From: Verrucomicrobia bacterium UBA3761
GTDB lineage: Bacteria; Verrucomicrobiota; Kiritimatiellia; RFP12; UBA1067
Direction of reading: 5' to 3'
Length of the DNA: 24,834 nt
Assembly: GCA_002371135.1 (NCBI GenBank)
Contig: DFGB01000022.1
Span: forward strand, 13,838-38,671
Below are positions 9,252-18,200 of this stretch, piece after piece. The notes beneath the pieces are model-generated. The model searched no databases. It had not been told where the DNA came from and was given only the letters and a program-made list of their open reading frames with translations. Every line of letters begins with the position of its first letter. Within the stretch, counting starts at the first letter, position 1. The position numbers and the translations under genes were made by a program.

Positions 9252-9257
9252 AGAGGA
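9252..9257 (+). promoter_or_regulatory. Ribosome binding site that fixes the start of giant gene 2
   Basis: AGAGGA ends 8 bases before ATG 9266. The frame is open back to ATG 9191, but the intervening codons run through the hairpin and give no signal sequence at the very N-terminus, so 9266 is preferred. Confidence 0.65.
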
Positions 9258-9265
9258 TTGTGAAT

Positions 9266-12200
9266 ATGAATATAAAGTCGTTGTTGTGCGGTTTCGCTGC
9301 GTTCGCCATGGCGCAGTTTGCGTTCGCCGATTTCGAGCCGTACGACGGCCAGATGGAGCCGGGCGAGTATGAAATCTCCACGCTCACGCAGCTGACGAAC
9401 TTCACGAAGAAGGTCCACCTTTACGACTACGCCGGCTCTACCATACGCCTCATAGCCGATATCGACTGCGGCGGCGGACGGTTCATTTATCCGTCCAAAA
9501 GGTCCAGCTATAGTGGGCATTCAAGCGATGTGCCGATACTATCCAAGTTCTGCGGAACGTTTGACGGCGGCGGTCACAAGATATTCAACTTCTACAACCG
9601 TTCAGGCAGGGATGGGTGGATGCCGGCGCATCCAGCCTTGATTGACATAAGGGACGGCACGGAGTATCCCTACGACTACCATGTGCCTACCGAAGATGTC
9701 GCGTATTTCCAAATCAGTCATATTCCAGCAGGATGGTGCAAGGATTTGTCGGACGATGATGGATACGGGTCGTTCAGTCTCTTTGACATCGTCAAGGACG
9801 GCGCGGTCATCAAGAATATCACTCTTGAAGGCGATGTCGAATTCGGTTATAGTGGACCGTCGTCGTCCGTATACGGCGTTTTTGTCGGGCAGGCAAGCGA
9901 GGAGAACGCCGTCACGTTGGAAAACTGCCACTTCACAGGCAGAATGGCAAGATCGGCAGATGGGACTGTCGGCGTGTTTGTCGGCTTTTGCAATGCGAGC
10001 ACTTCTTCCGACGCCGGGACCTGCGTGACGCTTTCGAACTGCACTGCGAGCGTGTCGATAGACTGCCCCGTTATCGGTGGCCTAGTTGGATACGGCATTG
10101 GCGTATCGGCGACAGACTGCTCTGTTACAGGCGACATTTCGGGAATCCAAGATAATGGCGGCGGTTTGGCTGGATTGGTCGTTAACTCGATATTCACACG
10201 CTGCTCGTTCACCGGTACGCTCGCCGGAGAGCTGAAGAGGTCGGACCCGAAAGCTTATGGCTGGGATGCCCGCTACTGCGGCTGCGGCGGCTTTGCCGGA
10301 TATGCGGGAAACACTGTTTTCCGCGACTGCACGGTCGAGGCCGATATTGAATGGGAGATGTTGGAGCGGCCCTTTGCCGGCATCGACAAGTATCTCCCGA
10401 AGGGCAGAAGCGACATGCTTGCGGCCGTGGGCGGCGCTGCGGGCGTGACGAGAGGCGGCACGCAGTTCCTTAACTGCTCGTTCTCCGGCTCGGTGCGCAG
10501 CGACTACGGCTACTTCGGAGGCTTCGTCGGCTGGACGCTCGGCAGCGAGACGTTCTCGAACTGCACGGCGGTCGCGTCGCTGAGCGCCACGACGATAAAG
10601 GAAGCCGTCGGCGGCTTCGTGGGCTCGGTGTCGTCGTCCAACGCAACGTTCATCGCCTGCACGGCCATGCCGTCCGGCCCGGCCATCCAGGGCGGCTTTC
10701 TCGACGCGCAGTTCGACGAAACGAAAACTCGGCAGGTCGCAGACGAGGAAGACCCGTCAGGCACGGCCTACATACTCGTAACTGAAGTGCTTCGTCCCGT
10801 CGGCACAAACAACTTCATCAGCTGCTCCGTCCTGAACACGACGGTGGAGGGGACGGGCTTCGCGCGAGAGTCGAAGAACGCGCAGTTCACGGACTGCGTC
10901 GTCTCGAATGTGACGGCGGCATCGGCGATCTTCGCCGGGAGCGCGACGAACAGCGTGTTTACCGGCTGCTCGGTAATCGGCGGCTCGGCCACGAACGGCT
11001 TCGTCGCGGCGACGTACGGCGGCAACGCGTTCACGAACTGCGTCGTCACGGGCGCGAGAGCCGTCAACGGCTTCGTGGGTAGTGCGAATCCCGGCGAAGA
11101 CGGCGACACGTTCCGCGACTGCCGCGTCGGATGCGCCTTCAACAATCCGGCAGGCATGAGCTGCGGCTTTGCGGGCGAACTGAACGCCGGGGCGCTTGTC
11201 GAGGACTGCATCGCCTACGGCGCGGTAATCAGCGACACGGCGAGCGGCGAGGAGATGACGGACCGCGGCGAACTCTACGGCTTTGCGGGGACGGTCGGCG
11301 AAGGCGCGGTCGTGAGGCGTTCGGTGGGCGCGATCCTGCCGCCTGCGCTCGAGCCTAGGGGAGCGGGCTTCGCGGGTGCAGTCTCGAACAATGCTACGAT
11401 TGTAGATTCCTACGCTGTCTATGCGCCGCGCGTCAGGGCCGTGAACGACGATGCCGATCCGGCAGGCGGCGTGCAGGCCGGCTTCGCGCGCTATTTCAAC
11501 GGAACGGCCGAGCGGTGCTTTACGCTCGGGGCGATCCCCTCCGCGAGCGCCGGCGTCGGCGGCTGTAGCACGTTTGTCGGCGCGAACGGGTCGGCATGGC
11601 ACTTTGAGGACTCGTTCGCTCCGTTCGTGGACGGCTTCCACAGTTTCCCTGATGGCGTGACGCCGAAGGCTGCTGCGTGGTTTGCGGACGCCGCGAATTT
11701 CCCTGAAAGCTACGATTTCGAGAACGTCTGGCGCGCACCGGACGGGAATGCGACGAGCCCGTATCTCGCCGCCTCGACAGATGCCGAAGGCAACTTCTGG
11801 ACGTTCGTCTCTGCAAAGGGTTTCGGCAGCGTCCTCGTGAACGGCGAAGAGCCGAAGCAGTCGTATCCGGCCGGGTCGGTCGTCACGATCCGCGCCGTGC
11901 CGGGGCTTGGCGCGGCGTTCACGGGTTGGGTCGGGGACAACATCGCCGACCCGACGGCCATGGAGACTACGTACACCGTGAAGAACGCCGGCGCGATCTA
12001 CGCAACATTCGACGTTGACGTCTACAACGGACAGAAGACCCGCGGTTCGTACGTAATCTTGAACGACGACCAGCTCCGCAAGCTGACGGAAGCCGCGCGC
12101 GACTATAGCTACGTTGGATCGACCTTTGTCCTCGTGAACGACATTGACTGCGGCGGACGCAGCCTCGTCTCCGGCGAGCCGGACAGGCTCTCGTCGTTCT

Positions 12201-15200
12201 GGGGGACGTTCGACGGCCGCGGCTACAGGATATACAACTACCGCACGGTCGTGGACTGGTATTGCGAGGGAGCGGGTGGCGCGCTCTTCGACACGCTTGC
12301 GCCAGGCGCGGTCGTCAAGAACCTCACGCTCGAAGGCGACGTCGTGATCGAGGATCCGTACTGCGCGGTCGCCGCCGTCTTTGCGTCGAACGCCTACATC
12401 GACCACCTCAACAGCACATGCCCGACAATCGAAAACTGCCATTTCAGCGGCTCCATATCGAACGTCAACAGCGCGGCGGTTTTCGTCGGCACCACCTATC
12501 GCGGACCGTACGCGCCAGAACTGCCGACCATCCTGCTGACTAACTGCACGGCGAACGCTACGGTGTTCACCGCGACGAACGCAGTCGCCGGCGGACTCGT
12601 CGCGAAAGGCCTCGGCGTTCTCGCGGTAGATTGTTCGTTTGAGGGACGCTTGGAAGGCGGCTGGACGCTCGGCGGTCTCGCCGGTTCCGACGAAGGCTCC
12701 ACCTACACCCGTTGCACGTTTTCGGGCGAAATGGCGGGAGGACCGAGAGGCTTCACCGGAAGCCTCAAGAACGGCGGCTGCGGCGGCCTCGTCGGCTTCG
12801 CGTCCAACTCCGTGTTTCGCGCCTGCTCGGCCACTGCCGGGATCGACTGGGACTACGCGACGGCAGGCGGTGTGCGCAAGGACGGCACTGCCAACTTCGT
12901 CGCGGCCGGCGGCGCGGCGGGCGTGACGATGGGCGCGTCAATTTTCGACGGCTGTTCGTTTGCAGGCGTTGTCGACAGCGTCCACGGCTACGCCGGCGGC
13001 TTCGTCGGCTGGACTGGCGGCTCGGAGCTTTTCACGAACTGCACGGCCGTAGCTTCCCTCAACCCGACTGGCTCGGTCGTCAACGTCGCCCTTGGCGGCT
13101 TTGCGGCGTCAGTCGGCTCGCGCGAGGCGAATTTCATAGACTGCACCGCGACGGCCGAGGGCGCGCTCGCCGGCTTCTGCGATGTCCAGCACAAGTGCAA
13201 GATCGGCGGCGAGATCGGCACAAACCGCTTTACGCGCTGCACAGTCGCGTCCGTCCAGTCGGGCGATGCCGGTTTCGCAGGCAGTCCGACTAACGCCGTG
13301 TTCTCATCGTGCGCGGTGCGCGGCGGCTCGGCGTTCGCCGGCTTCGTCAAGACGTCCGGCGGCGGCTGCGAATACTCGGACTGCACCGTCACCGGCGCGA
13401 CAGTGCGCATCGGGTTCGTCGAAACGACGAAGGGCGAGAACGCCTTCAACCGCTGCCGCGTCGCATGCCTCTACGGGTTCAGTCCCGACGACGGAACCGG
13501 CTACTGGGGCTTCGCGAAAGAGCTGAACGCGGGCGCGGTAGTCACCGCCTGCGCGGCGCACGGCGCGATCTCGGCGAACAACTACGCCGACGAAGAGGCT
13601 CAGTACGGCGCGGGGCTTTTCGCCAAGCACATCAAGGGAGCGACGCTGCAGGGCGGATGCATCGGCGCGGTTATGCAGACGATGGCTGCCCAGGTCGACA
13701 AGCGAATCGCGCTACTCCGCGACGACGAAGCCTCGGTAAACGACACTTGGTCGCTCTTTGAAGACGACGTCCCGGTGGACGTCCCCGCCGCGATGACTCC
13801 ATCCGGCCGCTACTGGACCCATGCAGTCGTCGTGGCCGGCGAAGGAACTATTCTCGTCGACGACAAGTCGCCGCTCGCGTCTTACGAGAAGAACTCCGTC
13901 CACCAGATCCGCGCCGTGCCGGCGGACGGCTATGAATTTTCGCACTGGGTCGGCGTGGGCTACGGCGATGCGGATTCCGCCGAGACGACCTACACGGCTC
14001 GCAACATCGGCGCTATCGCCGCCGCGTTCGCGAAGAAGGTCGGCACGCCCGAGGAACTGCTGGCAGTTTCCGGCAACCCGACAGTGCCTTACGTCATCAC
14101 GGGCGACATCGACCTTTCCGGCGCGCTCCCGGAAGTCGTTAACAGGCCTCTCCTCGGCGATCTCAAGAGCCGCTTCCTCGGGCGCGGACACACAATCTCC
14201 GGCCTCCGCTTCAACGATAAGACGGGCGGAGCTATTACGAAGACGCGCGCGGCGCTCTTCGGGCGTATCAAGTCCGGTACGCAGCTGCGCGACCTCACGG
14301 TGGACGTCTCCGCGTCGAACAGCTGGGCGCTCGTCTCTGGTCTCGCGCTTACGATAGAGGAAAACACTCTCGTCTCGAACTGCACCGTGAACGTCGATTT
14401 CCGCTCGGTCGACTGCGATGTCAGCAAGACCGTCGAATACTACGGCCTTGCGAGCAACGTCGTGGGCAGCGCCGTCACCGTCATGGACTGCACGGTGACG
14501 GGGACGATGGAGGCGAGCACCCGCGCGGCTGGTTTCTTCGGAGGCGTCTCGCTGAGAAGCGGCGAAATCGCCCGCTGTGCGTCGTTCTGCGACGTTTACG
14601 CGACGGCGCCGGGAGGCGTCGCCTCGGGTTTTGCGAACAGCCTCGACGTCGGCGACGGCTACGGGGCGCGGGTCCTCGTGCGCGAGATCGTCACCTCCGG
14701 CACCATTTATGGCTCCGATACTGGCGCGGGCATCGCCGCGTCGGTCTCGATAGCCCACAACGACGCGATGGTGCGCGACATGTATTCGACTGCCGAGGTC
14801 CGCGCATATACAGGCTACGGCGTCGCCGCAGGCATCGCGCGGACGCTTTACACGCCGGCTTCCGGCCCCTCAATTTCGAACGTCTGGTTCGGCGGCACGG
14901 CGCGAGCCGGTCTCCACAAGAACTACGGCTTTGCAGAGACCATCAACTCCGTCACGCTCGTGAACTGCGCATTCATCGACGTGCCCGGCGTGGATATGCA
15001 GTGGACGACGGGGGCGGAGTCCATCGCCATCCCGTTCGCTTCGCGCCTTTCCCGCGAATCGTGGACCGGCTACGACTTGGGCGGCGTCTGGTCGATGACA
15101 GAAGCTCAGACCACGCCGTACTTCGCCTGGTCGCTCGATAACGGCGGCTTCCGCATTCTCTCCACGCGGTCCCGCGGCACGACGATTACCCGTCCCGCCA

Positions 15201-18200
15201 TCGCCGCGCCGGGCGCGAGCGTCGCGGTCAAGGCCGGCACGACGCCATCTTCCGACGCTTTCTTCGTGCGCTGGGACGGCGCAGCCGCCTACGCCGACGG
15301 CGCGGCTGCCTCCACGACGTTCCCCGCCGACAACCACTGCACAGTGAGCTGCATCTGGGGACGCAACATCTCCACGCCCGCGCAGCTCCAGGCCGTCACG
15401 GAAGACCTCTCCGGCATCTACCACGTCGTAGCGGATATCGATATGGCGGACTTCGGCTTCACGACCATCGGCGGTGTTAGATACGCCCAAATCGATTATA
15501 GCGGCAACCACGATAACTACTACAACGCCTACTATCCGTTCTTCGGCATTTTTGACGGTCAGGGACATGCCATCAGCAACGTCGTCGCCAGGAAATCTTT
15601 CTCGCCGCACAATGAATCAGGCATGCTTGGCACGTTTGGCGGACTCTTCGCGCGGCTACAGGAGGCGGACGTGAAGGATGTCCGGCTCGTCGCCCCGCAG
15701 ATAATTTCGTTCGAGCACGGCGGCGCGCTTGCGGGCGAGGTTGTCTCTTCGAACGTGAGTGGATGCTCGGCGCTTGGCGCGTCCGTTGACGGCAATGAGT
15801 CGGGCTCCGACAGTGGATATACCGGCGGACTTGTCGGGCGCACGGCGAATTCGGAGATTTCGCGTTCTTTCGCCGCCGGATACGTCAGCGGCGTCAAGGC
15901 GGGCGGTTTCGCGGGCTTCGTCACGAGCTGCAGCGTCCGCGAATGCTTCGCGAGCGGGGCGGTGAAGGCGACGAACGCCGAAAGCGGTGGCTTCGCCGGA
16001 TACATCGGCGGCGAGGCGGCGGTCGAGGACTCGTACACCGTCTCGGAGGTCGAGGGCGGCAGCGGCTTCGCCGGGACCGTCGGCGGTAGCGACGTCCGCA
16101 TCGAGCGCTGCTACAGCGCCGGAATCGCGTCGGGCGCATCCGTCGGCGGCTTCATCGGCGTCAGCACCGGCGCGCCCGTGATCACGGACTGCGTGCGCCG
16201 CCACTACGACATCGAAGAAAAGAGAGGCATTAGGGATGTCGGCAGCGCAGGCCACGCGAACATCATAGCGCTCACCGCCGACGAAATGCGCTCTGTCACG
16301 AATTTCACGGCGTTCCTCGAAAAAGAGGATACGCCATGGACGCAGAGAGACGGCGCGACGCACCCCTATTTCCCGTGGTGCCTCGACGAAAACGGCAAGA
16401 TGCCGCTCGTCACCATGACGATCGCCCGCAACGCGCTCGCCGCGCCGGCTGTGAACTTCGCGTCGCTTTTCGGTCTAACCCAGGTTGCGCCAGGCGGCGA
16501 GGTGACGATTACGGCTGACTCATCCAAGCCCTCTGAGACGTTCGCGGATGGGAGGACGTTCCTCGAATGGACGGGCATGAACGACGATTTCGGTAAGCCC
16601 TATCTGCCGCAGACTTTAGTCAAGGCCGACAACATCCGCACCGCGATGGCGCTCTACGGAACGATGATTACGAGCGGCAGCGACCTCTATAACATAACGA
16701 ATAACCTGACAGGCACATACGGCCTTGCCAACGACATCGTCCTTCCGGATGGTTGGGCTTCGCTCTACAATTATCCGACCTACTATGCCTTCCAGGGGCG
16801 TCTCTACGGCGCGGGACACACCATCACCGCAGACGGCAAAAACAACGTATTCAACACAATCAGCAACGCATACTTCAGGGGCGTCGCCATCCAGGGCGAG
16901 TTCATCCATACCGGGCAGACTTTCGGTGCTCTTTCAAGAACCGTAAAGGGTGGCGTTACGGTTCAGGATTGTAGCGTCAACGGCAGCATAACTACCGACA
17001 ACAGCGGACTGGTCGGCGGATTTTTCGGCGAGGTCTTGAATGGAACGGTTGCTTTCGAGAGGTGTTCCGTGCAAGGTTCCATCCAGTCGCAATCCTGCGT
17101 CGGCGGTTTCGTGGGGATTGTGAGGTCTGGCTCGTCATCAGGCACGTTCATCGACTGCACCTCAGATGTGGACATTTCAGGGCACAGCAACCTTGCTGGA
17201 ATGGTCGGTCAAATCGAAAGCAAGTGCGGTACCTTCTCGTTCCTTCGCTGCGTCGCGAACGGGGACGTAAACGGCAACGGCGACGGCGTCAGCGGCTTCA
17301 TCGGCTACTCGTCCAGCCGGATTGTGTGCGAGGATTCCCAGGCGACGGGGAACGTCACGAGCGGCGGCAACTCTTTCCCTGCCGGTTTTATCGCTAATCT
17401 CACGAGCAATGCCGCACAATCGTTGTTCCGCAACTGCCATGCCTCGAGCTGTGTCACCAATACCAACTCGTACATGGACGGTGCCGGAGGATTTGTTGGG
17501 GACGTGAGCGCTCCGTGCACGACTTTCACTGACTGCTCGGCGTCTGGAGACGTCTATAACTGCGGCCAGTACAGCGTTGGCGGATTCGCCGGTAGAGTGC
17601 CGGGAACGAACGTCGTGTTCACGACCTGTGTCGCATCAGGGACGGTCACCGGTATAAGCGGACTTGGCGGATTCGTAGGTGCCGTCACGGGCAACCGTTC
17701 GTGCTTTGTGGACTGCGAGGCGCGCGGTTGCGTATCCGCTAGAACACACTGTAGAGGATCAAATTGCGGCGGTTTCGCAGGAACAAGTGGATCGTCCTCT
17801 GCCGCCATCACGTATGAAGGCTGTCGTGCCCTTGGCGGCGTCTCCTCATCGGCCAGTGACTATATCGGCGGCTTTGTCGGCTGTATAGCGGGCGCCGATA
17901 CATATCGCCGCTCAATGTCGGCAGGTCTCGTGAAGGGCGACAAGTATGTTGGCGGGTTCGGCGGCGATTTCAAATGTTCGGGTATCAGCGTGAACGAATG
18001 TTTCGCCCTCGGCGACGTGGTCTGCCATGAGGGTCTGGTCGGTGGCTTTGCAGGCTATATCGAACGCGCGGCGGCAATAAGCGACTCCTACGCGACTGGC
18101 AATGTCACGGGATGGGGTGATTATGTCGGCGGTTTCGCGGGGTATATTGACAGTTCTTCTTCCCTGAATCGCTGTTACATGGCGGGCATCGTGAAGGGCT

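Noticed and set aside
9191..9265. Possible 25-codon N-terminal extension of giant gene 2 from ATG 9191
   Set aside because: It has no Shine-Dalgarno, runs through the hairpin and would bury the signal peptide that starts at 9266.
7006..9405. 799-codon minus-strand frame opposite the LRR array
   Set aside because: Its protein is a periodic echo of the LRR repeats (RAAxERxxxxRRNAIADxxx) with no signal peptide or domain, and it crosses the intergenic hairpin.
10757..12442. 561-codon minus-strand frame inside giant gene 2
   Set aside because: It has Arg/Asp/Ala-rich composition and no motif; it is a shadow of the GLUG coding frame.
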